Below, piece by piece: positions 33,720 through 45,900 of a stretch of 64,000 bases of DNA. The position numbers and the translations under genes were made by a program. The notes below the pieces were generated by a model. That model did not search any database and was not told the origin of the DNA. It saw nothing but the letters and a program-made list of their open reading frames with translations. Source of the DNA: Haliotis asinina (lineage: Eukaryota; Mollusca; Gastropoda; Lepetellida; Haliotidae); the NCBI RefSeq assembly GCF_037392515.1, contig NC_090291.1, forward strand, positions 40,097,501 through 40,161,500, given 5' to 3'. The number at the start of each line of letters is the position of its first letter. Within the stretch, counting starts at the first letter, position 1.

Positions 33720-34012
33720 GTGAGTGAGTGAGTGAGTGAGTGACTTAGTTTAGTTTTACGCCGAACTCAGGAATATTCCAATTATATGGCGGCGGTCTGT
33801 AAATAATCGAGCCTGGACCAGACAATCCAGTGATCAACAACATGAGCATCGGTCAGCGCAATTGGGAACCGATGACATGTGTCAACCAAGTCAGCGAAGC
33901 TGACCACCCAATCCCGTTAGTCGCCTCTTACGACAGGCATAGTCGGGTTTTATGGCAAGCATGGGTTGCTGAAGGCCTGTTCTTCCCCGGGACCTTCACC
34001 GGTCTAGTCTTA
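33720..34012 (-). mobile_element. Repeat D, near full length
   Basis: GTGAGTGAGTGAGTGAGTGA, then TTAGTTTTACGCCGAACTCA and GATGACATGTGTCAACCAAG, to CCCCGGGACCTTCACCGG. The junction with the FoxH-B 3' flank (TATAGTCT) is shared with the pseudogene copy at 16.15 kb. Confidence 0.9.
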
Positions 34013-34631
34013 GAACAAAGATGGGGGGCCTGAATAGCATAGGACGTATTTATAAGCGTATACAAGCATTTCAAAGACCATCATTTCTCTTTATCAGCAC
34101 CCCTATACACGTGCTCGGGGTGTCCTTCTTGATGTTGAAGGTAGACAAAACTCTGCGGACCATCATTTAGACAATCACCTTGCATCACGCAGTCGGGGAC
34201 TAGTTTCTTCTCATAGGAGATTTTTTATTGAAAATTAACATCGTACACATACAAATTCGTGTCACACATCATTTTAAGTGCGATTACTGTACAAACAGGA
34301 ATTGCAAATAGTGATGCACTCACACACCGTTCGTTATTATCAGTGTATCAACATCGATTGACTCCGATATATCTCAAGCTAAAATTAATAATGATGTATC
34401 CCTAGTTTTTAAATAGCATATACATATATATGGGTTATCCTAACATACACATCAGGTTTATCAACCCTCAATGTTATAAGTTACATGCTTTTCTCGCGGG
34501 TAATACGGAATGATATGCATTCCCTTGTTTGTATCCAGGGGACCAATTGCCTTAAAATTTGCCAGTGTCATTGGTGCAAGCGATGTGTCAGGATAATCTA
34601 AAACCTTTCGCCACCACAGGTGTCACTGTTT
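34013..34631. other. Intergenic, no gene recognised
   Basis: No coding region or repeat recognised between FoxH-B and the GATA/GACA array. Confidence 0.4.
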
Positions 34632-34641
34632 GATAGATAGA

Positions 34642-34737
<96 letters not shown>
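34632..34737. repeat. (GATA)n(GACA)n microsatellite
   Basis: About seven GATA units followed by about nineteen GACA units. Short CTTG/CTTA runs follow to about 34815. Confidence 0.97.
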
Positions 34738-35049
34738 TGCGTGTGTGCGTTGCTTGCTTGCTTACTTACTTACTAATCCCTAGATAGATGCGTGCTTGCT
34801 TGCTTGCTTACATAGGCGTTCTCCAGGCAATTATTACTAACTTATATTCCCCAATAAGGTTTACAAATCGCACATGTTGCTTTATTTCAGCTGTAATAAG
34901 ATTGACCAAACAAGGGCATGATGTCGTAAGCAAGAACTAGGGATTGGTTGTATCAAAGCACCTCAATCATTACACGCGATGTGATTGGCTGATCGTATTT
35001 TCGCCCATAACAAATATTGAGAGGGGACGAGTCTTCTACCATCAACTAA

Positions 35050-36090
35050 TATTTTAAAACCACAAGCGATACAATGATAGAACTGCTTCTATTGCTTTTA
35101 GCAAAATCCTGAACACAAGTCTTTTCCCGGAACCGTGGTTATATGGAATAATACGCCCTATGTACAAGAATATAGGAATACCGGATAAGGTAGAAAAACA
35201 CAGATCCATCACTATAGTGGGCTGCTTCAGCAAATGATTCACCTCAAAACGTACATGTATCTAGATTCATCCGATGTCCCAAGGATTCGGGAAACAGTAC
35301 TCTACTACAGATCATGGGCCGGTTTCACAAAACTCTTGTAAGCCTAAGATCTCGTAACTTTTCTCGTAGCATTTGTACCTGGCATATTGTAACGTGAGAG
35401 GTGCAAATGCTACGAGAAGAGTTACGAGATCTTAGGCTTACGAGAGCTTTGTGAAACGGGGTCCATATCTTTAATCTCCACAGCCCACGAATGAAACTCT
35501 CTTCTACATTTTGAAAAAGCATTTGACAATATTTGGGGGATATGACTTTGGAACAAGTTATCAAAGTAAAGAATAAACAGATGTTTCTTTAATATATTCA
35601 AAAACACGCGCACATCAATACGGACCGACACTGGAAACTGAAGATTAACACCAAAAACGACTAAAGCCTTTATTTTCAAAGGCAAGAAAACGTCTTACTC
35701 TAGAGGATTCAGATTAAACAGCGATACAGTAGATCATGTAGATATGTAAAAATACCTAGGTGTCATCTTAACGTCCACTACATAGAAAACATAGAGTGTG
35801 TTTGTGAGAAAGGCACCAAAGCCATGCACTTAATATTATCTAAAGCAAGAATGTCCATTTAATGAATTTCATGTCGATTTACATTATTTCATGCTATGAT
35901 TTTGGGAAATTTAACCTATAGGGCCGACATAAGGGGTTAAGATGCACATTTATATTTCATTTGTAAAGTTCTGTATTGTATGAAAATACAGCATGGTGTA
36001 TATTACAAGGATAAACTGGCCATAAACCACAGTGCATTGATGTCAATGTGTTGAAAATTGATAATTGGAAAATCAAATATTATATAATTT
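35050..36090 (+). mobile_element. LINE reverse-transcriptase remnant
   Basis: Degraded plus-strand non-LTR retrotransposon. Pieces in order: FSKILNTSLFPEPWLYGIIR then PMYKNIGIPD and HRSITIVGCFSK (35095-35235), the start of the RT fingers; FEKAFDNIWG (35505-35540), matching the YRKAFD motif; VKIPRCHL (35745-35770), where VKYLGV is expected; and weaker C-terminal pieces to about 36090. Frames change several times and the palm with the catalytic YADD is missing or unrecognisable. A foldback element sits inside at 35316-35464. Confidence 0.7.
35316..35464. mobile_element. Foldback MITE, copy 1
   Basis: Nearly full-length palindrome: the left arm GGGCCGGTTTCACAAAACTC then GTAAGCCTAAGATCTCGTAA pairs with the right arm TTACGAGATCTTAGGCTTAC then GTGAAACGGGGTCC. 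The centre is about 40 nt. It interrupts the LINE remnant, so it is younger than that copy. A second copy is at 46409. Confidence 0.85.
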
Positions 36091-36749
36091 CACCAATTTA
36101 TATAATTCATTGTACAAACAATTTTGCAAATATAGTTATAAATTGATTAACTTCATCAGAAATATCTGAACAGGCACTGGTAGTAAGAATGTGGGGATTA
36201 ATCGGTGTTTCCCATCTGTAAATTGGCTTCAGGCTAATGTCCGAAATTGCCTCAATGACAGCAATGGTTTTCTTGTGTAAATAGCGTGTCAAAATGTAAA
36301 ATCTACAAGGTTACAAACTACAATGTAATTTTCAATTTAACCTTTCTAAACTTAAAAGAACTGTTTATTTACCTTTACTCTTTTTATAATAGCTTGTCAT
36401 AGATTTGGATAATGCTCAGTATGTAAACAAATTTTGGAAATTTATGTTATATTAGCTCTGTTATCATTGAATGACATTGCCTCTTCATTTGTAAAGTATT
36501 AGAAGAATGTACATCTGAAATTATTGTCTAAGTATATCTGCATATAAAAACCACTCACTTTCTCAACTGCCATAGAATAAGTGCATTTGTGCAAATTGGC
36601 TAAATTTTGCAATATCATCATGCACCACTTTAAGTCAAATACTAATTGACATGTCCAGTTATAGTTTTATTCGCCATTAAACTATATATATAGCCTAGAG
36701 AGTAATAATATTTGCTTTCTTCTGTTCTTCGAGGTTAGGGAATGGGGCG
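36091..36749. other. Intergenic, no gene recognised
   Basis: AT-rich DNA between the LINE remnant and the USP10 promoter region; nothing recognised. Confidence 0.4.
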
Positions 36750-36905
36750 AGAGGTGAGGAATGCATTGTTTTCAATACATATTTTAATGGCGCTTGTTGA
36801 ACGAACAGTCAACTAGAGTTATCTCCCCGACGCATGCGTGACAGGACCCCAATATGGCGACGAAGCATGAGTTGATAGGATGATTGAGCAAATGTTTTCA
36901 ACAAG
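36750..36905 (+). promoter_or_regulatory. Probable USP10 promoter and 5' UTR
   Basis: Upstream of the USP10 ATG lie the palindrome GACGCATGCGTGAC (36831-36842 region), resembling an NRF1 site, and CCAATATGGCGACG just after it, resembling a YY1-type site. There is no clear TATA box. This is the usual look of a housekeeping promoter. Transcription start is not known. Confidence 0.4.
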
Positions 36906-36923
36906 ATGGAGTTATCAGATCAG
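36906..36923 (+). CDS. USP10: USP10 exon 1
   Basis: Six codons, MELSDQ, then CAG/GTAAAC. The ATG is in a fair context (AAGATGG). Joined to exon 2 it gives [13 protein letters not shown], close to human MALHSPQYIFGDF, which supports both the start and the splice. Confidence 0.8.
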
Positions 36924-39900
36924 GTAAACAATTCAATTCTTGCACTGTCAACACGAATGACGTGTTAGACATCTGATTACATGTCTCCATGACATTGTTC
37001 TCAACGTGTATGGAAGGGAGAAGGCACCGGCTCGTTCGGGTCGAAGCCAGTTTCGGTCGTCTGTCTGGACTGCGATGCAGTGCCCCTGACCTTAGGCCAA
37101 TACACACAGGAAAGAAACATGTTTACGCTCATACTTAACATATTTGCACTTAACAGTGCTCATGTACATGGACAAAACTTCTGCTCCACGTTTCCCTTTA
37201 ATGATTTGAAAATGTATTGTCCCAAGTTACCAGGTAAATTTCATTATTTCTCAAGATGGTGCAATATTTTTTAAGAGCCGGTGTAGGCATGTACGATACA
37301 GTTAGTTATTAATGTTGCTATTTCATTATGTCTACCTGGACATTTTGTCCCACTTCCCATGGGTAAATGTGGTCATGTTTTCGAAACAACTTGCAATGTT
37401 TTACATATGTTCATTTACATAGTATCAAATCAAAGATTACTTCCTTTAGATTTTTCCCGAGAAATGTGTGGTAGTTTGAGTTATTAAACATGTATTCTCG
37501 CTTCATTTTGTAACAAAACAACACTCAGACACAGCAGAGTACTGACTGGTTACTGCGACAGAGGAGGACACCATGGTTTATCCAGATATGATATTTACAG
37601 GCGGCCTTGACAAACAAAACTGTAAATGATAACTTTACAATCAAATTTACCAGAACCATTCATCAGATGAAAGGGCAAGAAGCAGCCCAGAAACATCATG
37701 TTTGTGAATAATAAGGTTATGAATCTATATCGTACGTTGTTATGTAGAACTATTAATCTACCATGGCTTGTATACACATGCCAACATGCATGATAATTTG
37801 TCTTTGACCTTTTCTCACCCACTGAATCAGACATAGATTTCCAGGTGGTCAAGGTACATGCTGTACACTGTGGGGAGTAATTTACCCAGAATCATCTGGT
37901 TCTAGACTGAAATACAACTGAACATGTCCTTTAGTTGTCTTGATGTGTGATGGTTGATGTCAATGGACGTATTAATTATGATGTGTCTGTAGCTTGCATT
38001 TGCAATGTACAATTGCTAGATACAATTCAGTGAGCTTTTCTCAAACCTGATGTGAAAACATAAAGACTTACCGAATTATTTAATTTTCATGCTTTTCCAA
38101 CTGGGGCTCAGGGGTAGAATACTGGTTAAACTGTTTGTTCATCACAACAAACATTCATGTTCAGTTCCTCCCAGTCAACGGAACCTGTGAAGATCTGGGA
38201 TATACTTAGTAATTGGTCATCAGTGTCCAATGATTGTCGTAAGAATCAGGTAACAATATCAGGTGGTCAAGCTTACTGACTTGGTTGACACATGACAGTG
38301 TATTTCACTTACTGTTGCTCGTGATGTTGATCATCTGGTCCAGACTTTTACAGGCTTACAGACTGCCACCATGTGGCTGGAATTTTGCAGAGTGTGACAT
38401 TTAAAGGCACAGTGTCACACATGTTTAACAATATTTTGGCTTACATTTATGTATTGGGAGCTTATGCACTCACTTTAGCTTCTTATTGGTGCAATGAAAG
38501 ACTCATTATCCTTACAACTTCCCTGAAATTGATAATTGAAACTTCAAGACAATTAGCTTAAAAGAGGTAATACTTGCCATATATGGAATGTACATGATTG
38601 CTCCATACATTGAAAACTTGCATACACTGTTGTCAGTGTTTGCTGAAATGGTCTCAATCACATGTTATAGTATATTTGTAAAGAGCATTTCAAGGGACAT
38701 AACTCTGTGGGGCCCACTTGAAATAATGTTTGGACAGTAGAGGGCTCAGGAGTCTATTTAATGCAACATTACATTAATTCAGTGAGGCTTTTTTTAAAAA
38801 ATAATGTAATCTAAATACATAATTGTTTGAGGAATAAATTATATTCCCTGAGGGCTGATAGTATTGTAGAAATGTGGTGTGACCTTGTGCCTTTCAGCAA
38901 CAACCAAACCAGACCACTTACTTTGCCACGAAACCAAACTTCTTGCGCAGTTACTCTTAAGGATTACAAATTACTTACAATTGTTCTTTCAGAGTGTAAG
39001 CTTTGGAGATTTCAGTGGCCTTGATGACGCTACGTTTGAGAGAGTCTACAAGATTCTTCATGGTGCTGATGGAGGCAAGAGGGTAGAGGTCAGTAGCTAG
39101 AACAGGCTGTTCTGAGACACTGGCTAGAAAGGTTGTAAAAATTAAATTCCTTCATGTCTCTGTCCTGACCATTTCTTTTATTGCTTGTTTAGTATGAACA
39201 AAAGAGATGTGATAACTGCTATCTTAAGCATCAGAAATGCTCAACATAGAGAATTTTCTGGGTTTCATCTTCTCTATGTTTTCCTGAAGAACAGCATCTT
39301 CTGAAATGCCAATTTAGCATCTAATCAGTAATGTCAGGTTTCTTGTTTGTTTTTTAATTTAGATGATCAAAATTTCCTTTCAAGATTTCATAGACTCAGT
39401 GTATAAAAAACATAAAGAATAAACATAAAAATAAATAATGAAGGATTTTTTATACTGTCTTCATTTTTCACCACTAGTAAGACAGTTTCTTGGAAACGAC
39501 CAATGAACAGTGCTTTTGGCAAACTTGCCCTTAAGACAATAACAGTATTAGTTCTGACACCTAAAACACAGCTTGCGAGATGTGCCACAAGGGAGACAAT
39601 CCATGTAGTTGTTCATCTGCTGGGTGACTCCAAATCAGTATGTTCTAGGCCCTGTTCTGTACGTTAATATAGGTTTGTAAAGTTGTAATGCTGTTGCCAC
39701 CTTGCCCTGTGTAATGTTGATAGTGATGTGTATTTTTGTCTTCAGTTTCCTTGGAATGGCCCTGACCCAAACTTTCCTGAAGGTAATGCAGCATGTACTT
39801 GTTTGAACATTTTGCGACTAAGCTTGTCGTAAGAGACGACTAACGGGATCGGGTGGTCATGCTCGCTGACTTGGTTGACGCTTGTCATTGGTTCCCAATT

Positions 39901-42900
39901 GCGCAGATCGATGCTCCTGTTGTTGATCACTGGATTGTCTGGTCCAGACTCGATTATTTACAGACCGCCGCCATATAGCTGGAATATTGCTGAGTGCTGC
40001 GTAAAACTAAACTCACTCACTCACTCTTTGAACATCTGAGTTCTGATAGTCAAGATTCTACAGTTTGCAGAATATTTCACCTTGTATGCGTTATACTTGA
40101 AATGATTGCCTATAATGTATATAGAGAATCTTGTATGTCACTATTTGAATATTTGCGTTAAACTCACACACATTATATATAGCTGAAACTTCTATTATTT
40201 TAAGAATGTGCTGAATGTTTGGGGTGTATGAGGTTTATTTTTCTTAACATTGGGAGCAGTGGGGTAGCCCTGTGTTCACTCGTCATGCCAAAGACTTGGG
40301 TTTGATTCCCCACATGTCAGTGTTCGCATTAACACAGAAACATGCGTTTTTCATGCCAAAAAAAATAATAAAATCATGCAAAACATATTTTGCGAGCATG
40401 TTTTGGACGCATACATTCTGATCTACATAATTTTAAAAAGTACCTTAAAACCACAACATATAGACAAACAATAAATTTTAACATGATTCAGGATTGTACT
40501 GAAACTTTCATGCAACAAAGATTTGGACTACATATTTATAATTTTATTTCTGCACAAAACCTACCGCGATCACCGCCACATGGGTACAATGTATGAAACC
40601 CACTTCTGGTGTCCCTTCTTCCGTGTTATTGCTGGGATATTGCTTACTAGCAGCATACACTAAACTCACTGAATCACTCATTCAAATATTACATGCATAT
40701 TTGTAACATACTTAGGGCTACTGATCATGAACAGTCAAACAGCATTGGTCAGATAATTAGAGGTCAAGAGAAACTGCGGTCCATTTAGGTTCAAATGAGA
40801 ATGATTAATGATTAAATATCTCATAATAAGGATAAGTGCACAAAACATAATACTCGGTCATGAAACCTCTGTACCAAACAGGATCTGAAATCTGACTTTG
40901 TTTGCTAGATCACAGGAAAAGTTGTTTAGTAAACTATGTGATATTGTGCTATTTTCAAGCTTCACACACGGTTGACAAATGGTTGATGGAGCAGCACTAG
41001 TGCACATTCGTGTGAGATGACCCCTAGTCAGGCACTGTTCCATCAGCCATTTGTCAACCATCTGTGTGATCTATTCAAATAGCGTAATATTACATGATTT
41101 TTTTTTAAACAACTTTTTCCATAATCAAAAGCATCAGATTTTAACTGCTAATTAGGTATGCACATTAAAGGAAACACTGAGAACAAATAGGATGGTCTCA
41201 GTTAATGCTCATAACATATGACACATGCGTTTGTTTCACTATTCCAACTACTGAGCTTATCCCTTGTTATAGAAACCAATAATGGCGATTTGAATCCATG
41301 ATCATTTGTTCTATAACTTTTATCTTACATTGCATACAATTCTAAGATTTAAATTTCAGTGGGCATGGTAAAATCATGAGGATTTGCTATCTTAATTTCA
41401 GTTTATTTGATATACAGGGATTTTTTTTGTAAAGTGAAATTCTTCGGTACAGTTTCACTGCAGATGGACTAGAGTGGGCTGGTGTAAAGGTAACCATGCA
41501 TAATGTTGTTCTGTGTTGCAGATGCTGACATTCAGCCAGGCTACATCCCTGTGGACACAGTCCCTCCCATCCCTGGCACCCCCATCTTTGTTCCACAGTA
41601 TCCTGGCATGTACCCTGTCCCTACAGTCCCAGCTGTGGTCACCCCCTACCCTGTGGCTCCCATTGTCAACGGAATCGCCCTGGGTCCACCATACCATCCT
41701 CAGCCTGTTCCGGTGCCAATGGAGACCATCTATACTCAGAATGAAGGAGCCCACATAGTTACCTCCCCTCCTGGAACTGTGCTGTGCAATGGTCCTGTTG
41801 TCAGTTCCCAAGTGTATGAACTTCTTCAAGTGAGCCCCGAAAATGATCCCCAAGCCAAGAGGGATGCAGTGTCTAGTGCACCAGCTGAGTTTGACTTTGT
41901 GTACAGTGATCCTGGATCAGAGGTTCCAGTGTCAACATCGACCGAGCTGATTCAACATAGTCAAACTGAACATGGTCCTAATCCAGATCAGACTCTTAGC
42001 CCTCAGTCCAGTAAAAACAGTGGCCCTCCTGACAGGACTTCTAGCATTGTCAACAATCTAGGACAGCAAGTAGAAAATATTTCAGTTAACAGTAGTACAA
42101 CCAAGGATTCTAACACCAATGCTTCTCCCGATGCCAGTGTTCCAAATGACCCAAATCTTCCAGTAAAGCAGGACTCCATCCCAGTACCACAGCCCACATC
42201 CCCTCCCAAACCCAAATCTTGGGCAGGATTGTTTAAAGGAAGTTCAGCCATCGTGACTTATGTGGATGATACCAAACGGGAGCCGAGCCCACAGCCAACA
42301 CAAGCACCAGAGACAAAGGTGGAAGAAACCACTAAACAGCCAGTACCAGTGGCAGAGGATTCTGCTGCCGTACAGCTGGGAGGTAAGAAATTACCATAGT
42401 GTCATGACAATGAGGTTATTCAGGAGGAGAATAGATCTATAGTATTCTGTAATTGTCCAGAACAGTTGGGTAGCCCAGTGGTTAAAGTGTTTGCTTGTCA
42501 CCCAAAGACCCGGATTCAATGCCCCACATAGTTACATGGTGCAAAGCTTATTTCTGGTGTCCCTGGTATGATATTGTTGATATATTGATTAAAAAAGCAG
42601 CGTTAAACCATGATTAGTCACTGTAATTCACTAAATATCATACGTTCAGCAAATATGTTTTGTGCTATGATTGGCTCAAGCCTACAATACAGGATTGACA
42701 ATAATCTTGGCATCACTACTGATTTGTGAAATGTGGTTTTAATTAATGAGAATGGAGTTATCAGACTCAATAGACTTGGCTAATCACATGTCTTCCTGTC
42801 CCAATGAATACATTGATGCTGATGATTTCAGTCACTGGTTCTTGTCCTGTCTGATTATAAAGTTGAAATAATTTTTGTGTATGTGAGGATCTCATCAGAT

Positions 42901-45900
42901 GGTAAGCAGTGTTTGGAAGGATCATTTCGTTGTTTGTGAATTAAAATTATGTTGAGTCATTGAAGTTTGTGACATTTTAACTAACCATTTTGTGATTGGG
43001 GCTTTGAAATTGTCTAATGGTAACAGACTTGGGTGTGATTCCCTACATGGACACATCTGTGAAGCCTGTTTCTTGTGTAGATGCTGATTATTAAAGTTGT
43101 CAACTGAAAGTCTTGTTATTTGGTATAATGAACATTCAATGGGCTGAACTAGCATTACTGTTTGACATTCAGAAGGGGTTGCACCATCAAATAGTTTTTA
43201 AGACCATTTAAACTTTGAAGATTGTTTATGACGTGGGATGTATTTATTTATTTAATGTTTTTAGGTGATCTATGTTTTTAATAAAAAAAATAGAATCACA
43301 GTGTAAAAATGTGGTCTTTCGGAGAAAGTAATTTTGTGCCTCAAGATATTCATAAACCATATAAGGCTATGTAGATGTCACAGAGGGATTCAAAATTTCT
43401 TTTAAAAGCCACTTGCCACAGCGATGTAATTAAGAAAGAATATAGTCAAATCTTGTTAATCCGACCTTCGCTTATTCAACAATCGGCTTTATCCAATGCT
43501 TTTTTTGGTAGCAAATTGAATCAACAGAATCTTAGTCTCATTTATTTAGTCTGACATCCTCTTTAATATGATAGTTTGCTGTGCAACGGACGAGTGAGTG
43601 AGTGAGTTTAGTTTTATGCTGCACTCAGCAATATTCCAGCTATATGGCAGCGGTTTATAAATAATCGAGTCTGGACCAGACAATCCAGTGATCAACAGCA
43701 TGAGTATTGATTGGGTGGTCAGTATGCCTGACCAAACAAACCTATTAGTCGCCTCTTACAACGAGGATAGTCGCCCTTTATGGCAAGCATGGTTTGCTGA
43801 AAGCCTTTTTTTCTACCCTGGACCTTCACAGGCCTATGATGTCAGATTAATGAGACTTGACTGTATATCAACATGGTATTTCATGTAAATGTTGACTGGA
43901 CCATTTATTGAGAAGTGATGCATAGAAAAGAAACATAACTCTACTTTATTATCATTCCGAAATTTAATAGCTACATTTTGAGCAGGTATGACATGAAATC
44001 CAAGTTTATTTTTCAGTTATTAGCAAAGGGAAATTGTCTAGTAGTCCACACACAAGTAAGATACCATAATTTGTTCACCCATAATTTGTTTTACTTGTTC
44101 TGAGCATCGGGCGATGGTATTTTTTAACCTGTCACAGAGAAAATTGTACAAACTCATTGCCTGTACTGAATCAGTGAGGTACCTTGGTCAAAGTCAATAC
44201 AGTATCAGCTAGCAAGCAACAACGTTTTGCTTGAATTGTAATCTTATTCCTCAGTGTTTACGGATGGTAAGTACCTCCAAAGAAAGTATTTAGCTATTTG
44301 GGTATGAAAGTGAGGCCACCAAATGCGATATCAGTATAGTCAACAACTGAGTGTTATTGACCTCTGTGAAGCAATTCATGTCGGCTAATCAGTTTTCTTT
44401 ATGGAGAAAAGTTCCACTCTGTTGTAAGATTGGATATTGGAAAAGATTAGGTCACTTCTTACCTTGGCTCAATATATAGCACAAATATTACAAGATACGA
44501 TGTGTTATAGCCTAGTCATTGTATAGTAGTGTGGCAATAGTTCAAGACAGGCGGATGTTATTTTTATAAAACATGGTCATTTCTAACTTCAGCACTATGT
44601 TTAGCAAGAATGATAGGACATATAGTCTGTTATAGTCCAGTCAGTGTTCAGTGTCCTGAGATCAGTTTGAAGATGATTGGAAACATGAGGTCATTTCTTA
44701 CCTCAGCACAGTATAAAGCAGAAATTAACAGAATATATAATCTGTTATAGTCCAGTCAGTGTTGAGTATACTAATATCAGTTCAAGATCATTGGATGTTA
44801 TTTTTAGGAAACATTAGGTCATTTCTTACCTGAGCAGAAATACTAGAACACATTATCTGTTATAGTCCAGTCAATGTATAGAATGTTACGATCAGCTCAA
44901 GATGATTGGATGCTATTTAGGTAAGATCAGTCAGTCCTTACCTCAGCAGAAATACTAGAACACATTATGTGTTATAGTCCAGTCAATGTGTAGAATGTTA
45001 CGATCGGCTCAAGATGATTGGATGTTATTTAGGTAAGATCAGTGAGTCCTTACCTCAGCACAATCTTTAACTGACCGACAAAAACTTCTGATCAGTTATG
45101 ATCACATCAGTTTTTATACACTGAGATCTGTGCAAGATGATTGGATGTTATTTGTGTAGGATGTGGTCAGTCCTTACCTCAGCACAATATATAGCACATG
45201 CATGGAACGGATGATCAACTACAATCCAATCAGACTGCAGTGCATGGACATCAGTTCAAGGTGATGTTATTTAAGATGAATGAGGTCATTCTTCTGTATG
45301 CTGACGTATCAGCAAGAAAATCAGCAAGTTCAGCAATTACAAGTGATCATACATCAGAAAGTATACTCATTTATTTTCTACCAAATCCCACTGGATGCTA
45401 TTTTGGAAGTTTAGGTCATTGTTGATAGCTCAGCAAACTTTTGTTCAGCACAATAAGTAAAGACGTTGACAATCTATTGTTTATTCCAGAAAGATCACTG
45501 ACTTGCCTAACAATCACAAGTGGTCATGTATCAGAATATATGCTCTCATCATTTTTCAGTCAAACCTCTTTTCATCCTGTTTTAGTAAGTTGTCTAGGTC
45601 ACTGTTTACAGCTCAGCTGCGTCAGCTCCAATAGGTAACAATTATGACTTCTAGAAAGTTCCGCAGTTGTTCAGTCACACTCCGTCATTGGACGTTATTT
45701 TGAAATGATGAGGTCACAATCTGCATTCTCAGCATACATGGAGAGAAGTTTTCACTATGTACAATGCAGTTGAGTTTTTATTGGAGAGTATTTTTGAAAA
45801 GTGATGTCACACTGCTAAGTCAGCTGAATCTGCCAAATGGGGAGGGGACAACTAGCAAAATCACCATGGAAGGGTTGGTATATAAAGTGTGACTTTGCCG

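Noticed and set aside
35050-36090. LTR-type element
   Set aside because: The protein pieces match a non-LTR reverse transcriptase and no terminal repeats are seen.
44450-45700. CRISPR array
   Set aside because: Units are diverged tandem repeats without constant repeats and unique spacers, in a eukaryotic intron.
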